Shown: positions 9,106 through 18,396, counted from the stretch's first letter. The stretch is 64,000 bases of DNA from Arthrobacter sp. H16F315 (GCF_024124825.1 NZ_JAMXSS010000002.1:3038001-3102000), one strand, 5' to 3'. Translations and numbers: made by a program. The notes: generated by a model not told the origin, from the sequence alone.

Positions 9106-12100
9106 GTGGCTATCGAATGGGCTTTGCTCGCGAAGGCTGGGTTGCCGCTGGCTGGGAAAGTCGCTTCGTCGGCTCTTGGAAGTCTCACACTCCCGTGGCA
9201 AGTGTCATGGCGGACTACACGCCGGGCCAGCCTGCACGATGTGAAGATTCGCTTCTTCCGGCTTCATCGCGTGCTGAAGGAACTGGACGTCCTCAAAGCC
9301 TTTCACAAAGGCGACTGGGATCACCTGAAGGAGAACGAGACAGCCTTCGCCGAGCTCATCAAGAACGAACCCAACGATGCAAAGGTCACAATGCTGTTGA
9401 GGATACTGGCCGAAAGCTACATGGCCAGTCTCAATCCGTCGGAAGCCACGGTCGCCCAAGGGCAAAAGATCGAAACCCTTGTTACGACCACACACGAATC
9501 AACAAACCAGCGTATCGATGCTAGGAACTCGGACGACGCGCGTTTCGAGCCAAATCTCCGGCTGCTAAGCCGTTTCAGAGCCGAGGAGGCCAAGAACCTG
9601 ACGTCGACCTGGCCGAACATCACCAGGGCGGTCGCTGAGATAGTCATCTCGCCTGACCGAAAGCAAACCATTGAGGCATGGGAGAGCCGCCGACCAGCAT
9701 GGATGAACGACCTACCAATATCAGCCGAATGCTGGTTGGGGAACCTCGCTAGGGACTACGGAGCACGCGTAGCCGCTGCAGGCTTTTATGAGGAAGCGAT
9801 TTCTAAGGGAGCAGTCCCCAAGACTTATTGGAAAGCAAAACGGGCCATGGCCACCGGTGCCCTAGACCAGGAAGACCTCCGCGAGGTGCTGGCAGGCGAA
9901 GCACCCCACCCACTTTCCAGTGCGCTCATGTCAGCCGCCGAAGGAGACGCAGCGGGCTTGCGTGAGCATCTGCAGGGATGGCAACCGCAGATCCCGGAAG
10001 ATGACTGCCTGCGTCGGCTCTTACTGGTCGACGCACTAAATGCTCTGAAAAGTCACGATGAAGCAATAACCGTAGCCATAGCGGCCGCCGACGCTTACGG
10101 GACCGGCACTGCTCATCTAAAAGCAGCGGAGAATCTCTTGGCACGGGGTTCCCGTCGGAGTCAACCAAACTATTTGGGGGATCTGCAGGACGGACTCAGC
10201 CATGCCCTCATCGCCAGGGACGTCTACCGCGGCTGGCGCGCCGACAGCACGGAAGCCGTACTGACCACGATGCGCGCGTACAGCCTCCTCGGAGACAACG
10301 TGAACGCCTGGAAGACGATGCTGCCTCCCCCTGAAGGGGCAGCCACAGAACAAGAAGCCTCAAACGAGAACATCCTGACCGAGTCTTGCCTACTGGCTGC
10401 CGAGCTCGGCAAGCTAGCTCACGCGCGGGACCTACTTACACACGTCAAGGATCAAGGCGTGGTAGCTCAAGTACAGGCACTGATCGCCGACTCCGAAGGC
10501 GATACTGTCGAGGCCAACACTTATTGGACAACGGCCTTTAACCATGCCTCCGACGCGGGACTAGGGCTGTCCATCGCCAAGCGCATGGCTAGAAGAGGAC
10601 TGCAAATACCCGCGGCCGCATGGGAGGACCAAGCCCGCTCTGAAATAGGCGACCTGAGACTCATCTCGGAAGTCTTCCGAGAAGTTGACGGCAGTCTGCA
10701 ACGCGCCCGCTCACGTCAACTTGAAAGCAGGCATGTACTTACGTCCTTGGTTGACTTCCACGTAGAGCGGGGAAACCTGGCCGAAGCAGCGGCAATCGCT
10801 GAGCGGGGCGCGAGGCGATGGCATGACCCCGAACTGTGGCTGAGCGCAGCCCTATTTCACCACAGGCAGGAGGACTACGCCGAAGCAGCCCGATGTGCAG
10901 AAGGCAGTCTTCACGCAGGCGGCAACATTTGGAGGGGCCAGACAGGTGCCTACAGGGTTCTCATAGAAGCTAAATCCGGGCTGGGTGAAGTCTTGGAAGC
11001 TTCTGAGTATGCCGCTCAGCTTTTTACTCAGCGACCGAACGATCCTGACACGCAATGGGCCTTGATCACATGCCAGTACTTAGCCGGAGACGTCGAAGGA
11101 GCGTGGGACACATACAAGAACCGGTCAAATGAGCCGTTGCCCCGGTCCAAAAGCGAAGCGCTCACCTGGCTCCGTTTGAACCGGCAGTGTGCCAATCAAT
11201 TCGACGTAGATCGCGCCTTGGATCTTGCCGGGAAATGGAACGAAGACGAAGAAGTATTCGCAAACGTGCTTATGGCCATAATGCTTTCCGACGCTCCAGG
11301 CCGGACCGTCTCTGCTCAACAACGCTTCGAAGCGGCGCTCAACAAATTCAACGAGGACTTTCCCCGCAGCCAGTTCTTTGAACCCCAGCAGTTCGACGCG
11401 GACGACCTGATGGGTTCGCTTGACCAACTCGTGGAAAAGCTCCCGGACTACAGCGAACAAGAAGGCCAGATCAACGAGGGACTACTTCCCGTTGGGATGG
11501 CTGCTGCCATGCACAACCGGTCGTATGCCGAGATCATCCTAAGCGGAGGCGCAGGTGTGATCTACGGAGGAGATCCATCGACCCTAGAAACAGAACTGGA
11601 ACATATTAACCAGACCAACACAGTCGTTCTGGACACAACGGCTATGTTCAGTTTGGTTCTCCTCGACGACGACATCTCGAGGATCCTGCTGGGAACCTTT
11701 TCATCGGCGATGACCACCATTGAGCAATACCGTGACGCAATGGCCGCGGCGGACCCGACTACCTTCCGTTCCGAACTCTCCGTCTATAAAGACCCTGAAA
11801 CGGGCCGCGCAAGACTACGCCAAACTCCGGCAGACGAGCTTGAAACCCGCAAGCAAAGGGCCAAGTCATTACTCGAGTTGTTCAAAAGAACGCAGCGCAT
11901 CAGCAACCCGAATCTGCTTCGCGCACCAGACGACAATCGCCTGCTGCCTTGGCTCTCAGCCCTTGATCTGGCCGAAAGGCGCGACGTCGTTTTTTGGTGC
12001 GACGATCGGGTGATGCGGAGTCTTGGCTCCCACAGCGGCGTGAAAGCCACGAGTACCCTAGCAGTGCTCGAAATGGCCAGGACGACTGGGGCCCTGGACC

Positions 12101-12651
12101 CCGAACTGGTTGACGTGGCCGAGGCGGTTCTAATCCACAACCGTTATGTTGGTGTGGCTTTCAATCCAAAAATTTATACTCTCGCTGCCGAACTAAGCAG
12201 CTGGAGACCACATGGAATTGCCGCGGCCGTTATGAAGCACGGCCCCGCAAATGCCGATGCATTGATGGAGTTTGTCCTCAGCGCCATCCAGCATGTTCTT
12301 GCATCACCCGAAGACGTCCGCGATTGGGTTAGTGTAGGTGCCCAATGGCTGGTTTCAGTCACGGGCGAGCCAAGTAGAGCTACGGAAGCCCTCGTACGTT
12401 GGCTATGGCAGCTTTCTGGCCAGAGCTGGATGACTCCCGATCTGCTTGTCTTCGCGATCGAAGGCGTCAGAAGCGCCGTAAGCAAACTCGAGGGGGTAGG
12501 GGACCCCCTTCCTCAGGCCATGAATCTGTTGTACGGCGACCTTGCTGAACGAACAGATGAGAGGTTGGCCGCCCAGTTCCTGACAGGTCTGATCTCCCGC
12601 ACAAGCATGGAAGACAAGGGCATCGTTCTCAGGAACATCCTAATGAGCTGA
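9106..12651 (+). CDS. Giant TPR-like protein with C-terminal PIN nuclease domain
   Basis: 1181 residues, starting at GTG with AAAGGGG upstream. The N-terminal ~90 residues are helical and basic. Residues ~90-780 are almost entirely alpha-helical with TPR-like repeats (for example HFERGNLAEAAAIAERGARR-like and 'AALFHHRQEDYAEAARCAEG'). From ~838 a PIN-like fold is recognisable: VVLDTTAMFSL (Asp843), Glu873, WCDDRVMRSLG (Asp966/Asp967), then the typical helical ending. These match the D-E-D-D acidic set of PIN ribonucleases. It stands alone just beyond the tRNA att scar. TPR-PIN fusions occur in suspected phage-defence loci, so an RNase effector with a sensor scaffold is inferred. A TAATAT at 9045-9050 could be a -10 element. 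Confidence 0.75.
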   Translation: MAIEWALLAKAGLPLAGKVASSALGSLTLPWQVSWRTTRRASLHDVKIRFFRLHRVLKELDVLKAFHKGDWDHLKENETAFAELIKNEPNDAKVTMLLRILAESYMASLNPSEATVAQGQKIETLVTTTHESTNQRIDARNSDDARFEPNLRLLSRFRAEEAKNLTSTWPNITRAVAEIVISPDRKQTIEAWESRRPAWMNDLPISAECWLGNLARDYGARVAAAGFYEEAISKGAVPKTYWKAKRAMATGALDQEDLREVLAGEAPHPLSSALMSAAEGDAAGLREHLQGWQPQIPEDDCLRRLLLVDALNALKSHDEAITVAIAAADAYGTGTAHLKAAENLLARGSRRSQPNYLGDLQDGLSHALIARDVYRGWRADSTEAVLTTMRAYSLLGDNVNAWKTMLPPPEGAATEQEASNENILTESCLLAAELGKLAHARDLLTHVKDQGVVAQVQALIADSEGDTVEANTYWTTAFNHASDAGLGLSIAKRMARRGLQIPAAAWEDQARSEIGDLRLISEVFREVDGSLQRARSRQLESRHVLTSLVDFHVERGNLAEAAAIAERGARRWHDPELWLSAALFHHRQEDYAEAARCAEGSLHAGGNIWRGQTGAYRVLIEAKSGLGEVLEASEYAAQLFTQRPNDPDTQWALITCQYLAGDVEGAWDTYKNRSNEPLPRSKSEALTWLRLNRQCANQFDVDRALDLAGKWNEDEEVFANVLMAIMLSDAPGRTVSAQQRFEAALNKFNEDFPRSQFFEPQQFDADDLMGSLDQLVEKLPDYSEQEGQINEGLLPVGMAAAMHNRSYAEIILSGGAGVIYGGDPSTLETELEHINQTNTVVLDTTAMFSLVLLDDDISRILLGTFSSAMTTIEQYRDAMAAADPTTFRSELSVYKDPETGRARLRQTPADELETRKQRAKSLLELFKRTQRISNPNLLRAPDDNRLLPWLSALDLAERRDVVFWCDDRVMRSLGSHSGVKATSTLAVLEMARTTGALDPELVDVAEAVLIHNRYVGVAFNPKIYTLAAELSSWRPHGIAAAVMKHGPANADALMEFVLSAIQHVLASPEDVRDWVSVGAQWLVSVTGEPSRATEALVRWLWQLSGQSWMTPDLLVFAIEGVRSAVSKLEGVGDPLPQAMNLLYGDLAERTDERLAAQFLTGLISRTSMEDKGIVLRNILMS

Positions 12652-12985
12652 TGCGTCATTCTGCTTCCGCGACGAGGAACGTCTGCCCAAGGTCGGCATA
12701 GCCAGGATCCTCGGCACACTCTAGAGCCATACCATAACTGACATTATGGTGTGGCTATATTACGTATTCACGAGAGATATTTTCACTGCCGAGGGTTGGC
12801 AGTCCAGCTTTCCTTGCTCACAGATGGGATCCGCACGGGCAGGGCATCTATCTTGACCAGGGCCCGATGGGTTGCGACAACGAGCATGAAGAATCCGATG
12901 ATGCCTGATAGTGCTCCGAATGTTAACGCCAGCCCAAAACAGGACCATTAGTGCCATTTGAAAACAGGGCCACTGGTTGTTCCTT

Positions 12986-13741
12986 CTATTGTGCCGTACT
13001 GGCCGTTTGCTGGTGTTTTTTGAGCCGGTAGCTGTTGCCTTTGAGGCTGATGACATCGGCATGGTGGACGATCCGGTCGATCATGGCCGAGGCGATGGTC
13101 AGGTCCCCGAAGACGTCGCCCCAGCGGGCGAATGGCAGGTTGGACGTCAGAATCATGGACGCGTGTTCATAGCGGCTGGAGACCAGCTGGAAGAACAGGT
13201 TTGCGGCGTCCTGGTCAACGGGATGTAGCCGACTTCGTCGCCCACCAGGAGGCTGTAGCGGCGTAGCTTGTCCAGTTCCTGGGCGAGTTTCCCGCGGGAA
13301 TGAGCCTCTTGCAGCCTGGCGACCCAGCCCGTCGCGGAGTCGAAGAGGACCCTGTGCCCGGCCTTGGCCGCCTTGATGCCGATCCCGACCGCGAGGTGGG
13401 TTTTGCCGGTGCCGGGAGGCCCGAGCAGGACCACGTTCTTGGCCTCCGAGAGGAACACGCCGGTGCCCAGATGGGCGATGAGGTTCCGGTCCGCGGAGGG
13501 CTGGTGGTCGAAGTTGAACTCCTCGAGGTCCTTGTGCGCGGGGAACCTTGCTGCCTTCATCCGGGTCGCCGCTCCGGAGGCTTCGCGTTCGGAGACTTCA
13601 CGGGAGAGCACGGCGGCCAGGTATTCCTCGTGGGACCAGCCGGCGTCCCTAGCCTGGTCCCCGAGGCGGCGGAACCCGTCGCTGATCCGGTGCGCGCAGG
13701 GCACGGGCGTAGTACTCGATCTGTGAGGGTGTCCCGGTCAT
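12986..13741 (-). pseudogene. istB: IstB helper ATPase, frameshifted
   Basis: The ATG overlaps the istA stop (ATGA). The frame begins with IEYYARALRAP, then needs two extra bases near 13697 to continue as RISDGFRRLGDQARDAG. Walker A is LLGPPGTGKTH; the DEVGYIP motif follows. At the CCC run 13220-13222 one more base is needed to continue as VDQDAANLFFQL...ADVISLKGNSYRLK to TAG at 12986. With these repairs it gives the usual ~250-residue IstB. IstB normally activates IstA and selects targets. The second break fits a homopolymer under-call; the first does not, so the gene may be truly inactive. Confidence 0.8.
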
Positions 13742-14982
13742 GACGCCGCCTCCAGCAGTCCGGCCGGGTCCTGGCCGAGGTCGATGCCGAAGATCTCGTC
13801 GTAGGCGGCGAGATCCCGGATTTGCACGGCTTCCTCGGGTTCGGGGCGGCGCACCCGCTGGGTCCGGAAATCCCGGCGCATCTCGGCGGCCCGGGCGACG
13901 TGGGCCGGATCGGTCACGACCAGGTGCCGGGCCCAGGCCCGGACGTGGGTGGCGATGATGACGCCGTCATGGGTGACCGTGATGGTGTCCAGGTCGGCGG
14001 TGACATCCACGATCCGCCCAATGAACGAGGGGTCCACGGAATAGTCGTTGGAGAACACCCGCACGTAGTAATCCCGCGGGAGCCGCACCGCGTTGCGGAA
14101 TACCGTGTCCGGGGTCACCAGCGGCAGTTCACGCATCTTCTGCCGGTCCAGGACGATCAGCTCGTCGGGGCGGCCGTGGCGGGACCGGGAATACCGGTGG
14201 TTGGCCTTGGGCAGCCAGTCCTCCAGCTGGCCGTTGAAATCCGCGGGTGAGCGGAAATCCCGGCCCGGCATGAAGCGCTGGCGGAAGAACCTGTTCATCC
14301 GCTCGACCATGCCCTTGGACTCCGGATCCCGCGGCGGCAGCAGCTTGACCTCCAGCCCCAGGGACCCGGCGAACGCGGCCACCGGCTCCGTCGGCCGGCG
14401 ACGGCCAATGCCGGACTCGTTGTCCCACAACAGCCGGGACGGGACCGCCTGCGCCTCCTGCAGCAGCCCCCGCATCCCACCGATCAGATCCGGTGTCGTC
14501 CGCGAGTGCAGCATCCGGGCCTGGATGAATCCCGAGAACGCCGAGGTCATCACCAGCACCGGGGGCGTGTCAGTCTGGCCCTCACCGACGGGCAGCGGAT
14601 CATGCGGGAACCACAGGTCGCACTGGACCTGGAATCCCGGCTCGTGGACCAATCGGTCAGCCGGGTCCGGCGGCGCGTATTCCGGCCGGATCGCAGCGAC
14701 CTTCGCCCGGAACAATGACGCTGACCCGGACCAACCCACCCGCTCCGCCAGCGTCGCAGCCGGCATCGTCGGCGTCTTCACCAGCAACTCCCGGACCCTG
14801 AGAGCAAACGCATCAAAACTCGACACTCCCGCTGCCCGCTGGTACTTCGGCGTCCGGTCCGACTCCAGCGCACGCTCCACCGTTCCGCGGGAAACCCCCA
14901 CGATCCTGCCGATCTCACGCTTCGAGTGCTTGCCCGTCGAAAACAGGTGGCGTATCTCCGCCCAATCATCCAAATTGATCAC
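13738..14982 (-). CDS. istA: IS21-family transposase IstA
   Basis: 414 residues. There is an N-terminal helix-turn-helix (HSKREIGRIVGVSRGTVERA), then an rve/DDE core with FQVQCDLWFPHD (first Asp), DNESGIG (second Asp) and a PRDPESKGMVERMNRFF segment (catalytic Glu). Full family length and intact frame. It ends with the ATGA overlap into istB. It would cut and join the IS ends together with IstB. Confidence 0.93.
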   Translation of the reverse strand: MINLDDWAEIRHLFSTGKHSKREIGRIVGVSRGTVERALESDRTPKYQRAAGVSSFDAFALRVRELLVKTPTMPAATLAERVGWSGSASLFRAKVAAIRPEYAPPDPADRLVHEPGFQVQCDLWFPHDPLPVGEGQTDTPPVLVMTSAFSGFIQARMLHSRTTPDLIGGMRGLLQEAQAVPSRLLWDNESGIGRRRPTEPVAAFAGSLGLEVKLLPPRDPESKGMVERMNRFFRQRFMPGRDFRSPADFNGQLEDWLPKANHRYSRSRHGRPDELIVLDRQKMRELPLVTPDTVFRNAVRLPRDYYVRVFSNDYSVDPSFIGRIVDVTADLDTITVTHDGVIIATHVRAWARHLVVTDPAHVARAAEMRRDFRTQRVRRPEPEEAVQIRDLAAYDEIFGIDLGQDPAGLLEAAS

Positions 14983-15280
14983 CTTCCATAATGGTCGGTG
15001 GCCCTGTTTTCAGTTGGCGCTTCTGGCCCTATTTTCGGTTGGCGTTAACATCCGAAAGCAGCCACGCCAATGAACAGTCCACTCAGGTTGTTGGACGGGT
15101 TATTGACCACGGCCCGGGTCCCGAAGGTCGTTCCGATGAAGGTCACGAGCGGGCCGCCGAGAATTAGGCAAATGCCGCCTACGTAAAGCCCTGCTGCGCG
15201 CTTGTACTGCATGGTTCCCCCTTGAATGAAACTGATGATCGAAGGCTACATGGAACTAGCCCCACCCCTTACGGGACAGG

Positions 15281-15430
15281 TTACTCAGCCGGGAAGTCCC
15301 CGGCGGTGATCTTCTCCGCCGTGACCCGATAGGCGTTGGCACTGTAGCTCTCCAGGTCAACGACCGCAATGCGCCAAAGCCCGCGTTTATCTTGCTCAGA
15401 TTCGCGTGTAGGAATTGTTTGTTGGGACAC
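15281..15430 (-). CDS. Small 49-residue protein, unknown
   Basis: GTG start with a strong GGGAGG four bases upstream; the product begins VSQQTIPTRESEQDK and ends ITAGDFPAE. It contains a short LWRIAVVDLESYSANAYRV segment that looks like a real beta-helix piece rather than random sequence. It precedes the membrane-protein gene now split by IS21, on the same strand 68 bases apart, so the two probably form an operon. No family recognised. Confidence 0.55.
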   Translation of the reverse strand: MSQQTIPTRESEQDKRGLWRIAVVDLESYSANAYRVTAEKITAGDFPAE

Positions 15431-15578
15431 ACTGCCTCCCGTCGCTAACAGTTTTTCACAGTCGGTGTGAGGGTAGAGCCTCTGTACGACATCCGAACGA
15501 GGTAGTCATGCCCGCCAACCGTGGCCATGGCGATCGTGGCTGCTACTCGTCGCTTCGATCACGTGCCACTCCTCGAAA

Positions 15579-15603
15579 CCGACACCCTCCCTGAGGGTGT
15601 CGG
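15579..15603. repeat. Perfect 10-bp hairpin upstream of the DUF2971 gene
   Basis: CCGACACCCT and AGGGTGTCGG separated by CCCTG. No T-run follows on either side. It lies 33 bases before the GTG of the DUF2971 gene and could be an operator, an attenuator or a terminator for transcription entering from upstream. Confidence 0.5.
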
Positions 15604-15636
15604 CATAGGGAAGTTGCGGATGCAAGGATTGTTTTT

Positions 15637-17142
15637 GTGAGCGACAGGAACGTAAGACCCGACGAGAACAATCTTAATTACGCTGAAACCGATGAGGCCG
15701 ACGCAGCGGAGCCTGCCAATCCTGAGCAAGCTGAGGATACGGAGCCTCACGCTGAACAGAGCAGTCACGTAGTTACGCTAGATGAGATACTCACCGATGC
15801 GAAGGGTAGAGCTAGCGGCGAACGGGGTGCTGAGAAACCTTCCCCGTCGGACCCCGTCGCCCTCCCACCGAAGGAACTGGAACGCCTCCAACGGATCGTG
15901 TCAGCGCCCTGGCTGCAGTCCTACGCAGCCTCCAATATGCCCATCACCAAGATGACGAATACTCTGGGGTTCTTGGCTAGCCTTGACCTTCCTAAACCGG
16001 ATATTTCGACCCAAATGCTGGAAAGCATCAATCGAATGCTCAAAGTAGCGACACCCGATGTTTCTCAGATGCACAAGGTGCTCGGGAATGCCTTATTGCC
16101 CCTCAGCCAGATGCAGTTTCAGCAGAACGTGTCGCTGAAGCCCATCTCGGACGCTCTGACGGGGTTTCTCGAAACTTCCCTGCGGCATGCCACGTTTGCG
16201 GATTTTGCCAAGAAAACCCAGGAGTGGCTAACCACAACGGAAACCCTGCGGTATCGAAGCAACAACTACGTGTGGCACTACACCAACGGCTATGCGTGCC
16301 TGTCCATTATCAAGAGTGGAAACCTTTGGGCATCAAGCCCGGAAAGTCTCAACGACGCTTCCGAGATGACCCATGGACTGACCCTCATTCGCGACGCCTT
16401 CAAGAAAGTGATGAGCGAGGCGAAGGAAGAGGAGGATTACGACCCCGATGAGTGGGAGACGGTCGAGTTGCTGATGAGCGAGGTCCTGCACGCAACCTAC
16501 TTCGACACCATGTTGAACGAGGTCTATTACATATCCGCTTCCAGTCAGCCCGACAGCCTCACGTTGTGGAGGAATTATGCGAACGGTGACGGCTTCGCAC
16601 TCGGTCTGAGCACAAAAATAGAACTGTCCGCTGACGGTATCGCCTTGGACGATGATGAGGACGCCGAGAGCCTTCGGGACGACATACCTCCCATCAGCGG
16701 CTGGTATCGAGTTACTTACAAGAAAAACCAAAAGGAACGACTGGCAACAGAATTCATCCAGAACGCCATCGAGGACATCGACCGTGCCGGTGAAAGTGAC
16801 CACGAAGCATTGGTCAAGGAACTACGGAAGCAGGCGGTCATCCTGGCGTCGGTGATGAAGCATGATGCCTTCGAGGACGAGAAGGAGGTGCGGTGGATTA
16901 CGACCAACTTCACCAACTTCGATCCAGTCCATTACGAGCATGGGCGCAGGAGTATCGTTCCTGTCCTTCATGTAAGAACTGCGTCCCAGGGTGAGGAGGC
17001 ACTGCTACCGCTACGGGGTGTGCGGTGTTCTCCAGTCGCCCCTGATGGCATGGTTCGAACGATTCAGGGCTTGTTGACACAGATGGACTACAGGCAGGCG
17101 AGCAGCAGCGTCAAGAAATCCGAGCAACCATTCAAGGGCTGA
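15637..17142 (+). CDS. DUF2971 domain protein with long acidic N-terminus
   Basis: 501 residues from a GTG start with AAGGA upstream. Residues 1-75 are acidic and disorder-prone, ~85-200 are helical, and from ~205 the DUF2971 pattern appears: VWHYTNGYACLSIIKSGNLW, SLNDASEMTHGL, then SLTLWRNYANGDGFALGLS and a conserved ending with KHDAFEDEKEVRW. The biochemical activity of the family is not established; members are frequent in accessory and defence regions. It stands alone between the hairpin and a set of decayed genes. Function unassigned. Confidence 0.75.
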   Translation: MSDRNVRPDENNLNYAETDEADAAEPANPEQAEDTEPHAEQSSHVVTLDEILTDAKGRASGERGAEKPSPSDPVALPPKELERLQRIVSAPWLQSYAASNMPITKMTNTLGFLASLDLPKPDISTQMLESINRMLKVATPDVSQMHKVLGNALLPLSQMQFQQNVSLKPISDALTGFLETSLRHATFADFAKKTQEWLTTTETLRYRSNNYVWHYTNGYACLSIIKSGNLWASSPESLNDASEMTHGLTLIRDAFKKVMSEAKEEEDYDPDEWETVELLMSEVLHATYFDTMLNEVYYISASSQPDSLTLWRNYANGDGFALGLSTKIELSADGIALDDDEDAESLRDDIPPISGWYRVTYKKNQKERLATEFIQNAIEDIDRAGESDHEALVKELRKQAVILASVMKHDAFEDEKEVRWITTNFTNFDPVHYEHGRRSIVPVLHVRTASQGEEALLPLRGVRCSPVAPDGMVRTIQGLLTQMDYRQASSSVKKSEQPFKG

Positions 17143-17177
17143 ACGCGCCCGAGGCGCTCTCCCCTAAGCATGCAGAC

Positions 17178-17348
17178 TCAGTCCCCGGTCATATCCCGAG
17201 GTACGTGCTCCTCCTAGAGGCGCGCCTTAACCCGCCACTGGCTCCTGCCCCCGATCTGGATCGCAGGCACCGCCGAACGCACCTAAGCATAGGCCTGCTC
17301 AGTGGAAATGTTCAGGACCTCACAGACACACGCCAACTTCAAGATTCG
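17178..17348 (-). pseudogene. Decayed excisionase-like helix-turn-helix gene
   Basis: Reading from about 17345 gives ILKLACVCEVLNISTEQAYA, stop, VRSAVPAIQIGGRSQWRV, KARL, stop, EEHVPRDMTGD. This is the plain pattern of the BldC/excisionase-type HTH family (VAEVLNIS...AYALVRSGELPAIQIGGRGQWRVE). There are two in-frame TAG codons and no start, so it is a true relic rather than a homopolymer error. Confidence 0.7.
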
Positions 17349-17480
17349 CGTCTTAGCCACAAGACATCACGCCCCACCGCTCGCAAAACAGCGCCCAGCG
17401 AAACTTACGAACCTCGCAGAAACCTCGCACGGGATTCGACGTTCTTCTCCCGCTCTTCCGAGAAAGATCCTCATCAACCC

Positions 17481-17642
17481 CTACAGGTGGGCAAGATAAC
17501 CGCGTCCGCCAATCTGGGTTCCCCGCAGCTCGCCGTACTTCAACAGCATCCGCACGGTCGGAAGCCCAACATTCAGCTCCTCAGCAACCTGCTCAATGGT
17601 CAGGAAACGAGGACGTTTCGACGCCTCATCAGAGGAACTCAC
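17481..17642 (-). CDS. Short excisionase-type HTH protein (possibly truncated)
   Basis: 53 residues from GTG 17642: FLTIEQVAEELNVGLPTVRM, LLKYGELRGTQIGGRG and then YLAHL and stop. It is the same HTH family as the neighbouring pseudogene, but the usual WRVER...LEDYI ending is missing, so the C-terminus may have been lost by rearrangement. It may still bind DNA. It begins one base before the stop of the gene at 17643, so the two could be coupled. Confidence 0.5.
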   Translation of the reverse strand: MSSSDEASKRPRFLTIEQVAEELNVGLPTVRMLLKYGELRGTQIGGRGYLAHL

Positions 17643-17983
17643 CTAAGAGAGGTCCGTGAGGATTCCGCCGAGGTTTGAGTGGAGTTCCTTCAGCCCGTTC
17701 GCGTCCACAGATAGCGTGGAGACTGGCTCGTCTCCTCCAACCTCGAAAAAGTGGAGGGCCATTACGGGTAGTTCATCTTCTTCATCCTGCATTGCGACAA
17801 AATTGATCCAAGAGATTTCTGAGGGCAACCCGCCAAAGGCGTTCAATTGGGCAGCCAGAGATCCTCCTGCGGGCTCTACTTTCTCAATGGCTCCGTTGCC
17901 ATCGTCGTAAATCGTGAATCGGGTGGAGCAGTCCGGGCCGTCATGGTCAGTACACCAGGCTTGCAGTCAGATGTCGCGGTCAC
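17643..17983 (-). pseudogene. Small conserved-looking protein with a one-base frame break
   Basis: A strong AAGGAGGGGG site precedes GTG 17983. The frame runs VTATSD and then, after one added base near 17966, continues LQAWCTDHDGPDC, FTIYDDGNGAIEKVEPAGGS, SWINFVAMQDEEDELPVMAL, HFFEVGGDEP, ending in LGGILTDLS. The repaired length is 113 residues. The unrepaired 3' part alone (67 residues from TTG 17846) is open. The composition is clearly coding-like; family unknown. Probably intact in the organism if the break is a base-calling error. Confidence 0.55.
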
Positions 17984-18067
17984 AGGATCCCCCTCCTTGA
18001 TTTTTCTTTGAGGAACAGAATAGCGAGGGGCATTACTTCGTCAGAGCTCCGGACTAGGGTCCGTTCC

Positions 18068-18286
18068 GTGGTGAAAATCGACGTAGACGCAGTAGGCCGG
18101 ATGCTGACCAAGGGCAGGTATGTTTACGACATGGCGTCATTCACTCTCGACGGCGAAACATTCGAGTATCTGAAACCGGATCCGGGGAACCAACCGGAGG
18201 AAAACAAGTCCTGGACCTACGGCCAATTTCCCAAGGTGCTGGCTACCCTGCCCAGGGACCCAACCAGCAGCACCGCGTTCACCTAG
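18068..18286 (+). CDS. Hypothetical small protein, weak support
   Basis: 72 residues from GTG 18068 (VVKIDVDAVGRMLTKGRYVY). The upstream context resembles a short leader but has no clear ribosome site. The sequence is polar, without recognised motifs. It lies between the divergent small gene at 17983 and a pair of hairpins. Confidence 0.3.
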   Translation: MVKIDVDAVGRMLTKGRYVYDMASFTLDGETFEYLKPDPGNQPEENKSWTYGQFPKVLATLPRDPTSSTAFT

Positions 18287-18369
18287 GGGTTTCGCCGCTT
18301 CTCAGAGAGGCAGTGGCCCGACCGCAGCTGCTTTCCTCACCGGCTGTTGGCGATGGATGTCGATTTATC

Positions 18370-18396
18370 GCGGTGCCGCAACGGTGGCGGCACCGC
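18370..18396. repeat. Hairpin A of a two-copy palindrome
   Basis: Perfect 10-bp arms GCGGTGCCGC and GCGGCACCGC around a 7-base loop, followed by GTCTTCTG. It resembles hairpin B at 18489-18515 in sequence (shared ACGGTGG and the following TCTTCTG). Confidence 0.6.

Larger units (their letters stand above)
12921..15050 (-). mobile_element. IS21-family insertion sequence (istA + broken istB)
   Basis: 2130 bases. The ends are TGTTAACGCCA... and the inverted ...TGGCGTTAACA, with further internal repeats of the CAAAACAGG/GAAAACAGGGCCA type at both ends, as expected of IS21. It is flanked by the 6-bp direct repeat TCCGAA at 12915-12920 and 15051-15056. The clean duplication means a simple, fairly recent insertion. 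It carries istA and istB in overlapping order on the minus strand. Confidence 0.92.
12783..15212 (-). pseudogene. Two-TM membrane protein gene split by the IS21 element
   Basis: Removing the element (12921-15050) and one copy of the 6-bp duplication leaves an uninterrupted 97-residue frame from ATG 15212 to TGA 12783. The RBS is AAGGGGG. The product has a first hydrophobic segment (GLYVGGICLILGGPLVTFIG), a loop, then a second (LFIGVAAFGALSGIIGFFML) and a soluble tail. The exact in-frame restoration shows it was a real gene before insertion. It lies 68 bases downstream of the 49-residue gene at 15281-15430 and was probably co-transcribed with it. Family unknown. Confidence 0.75.
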
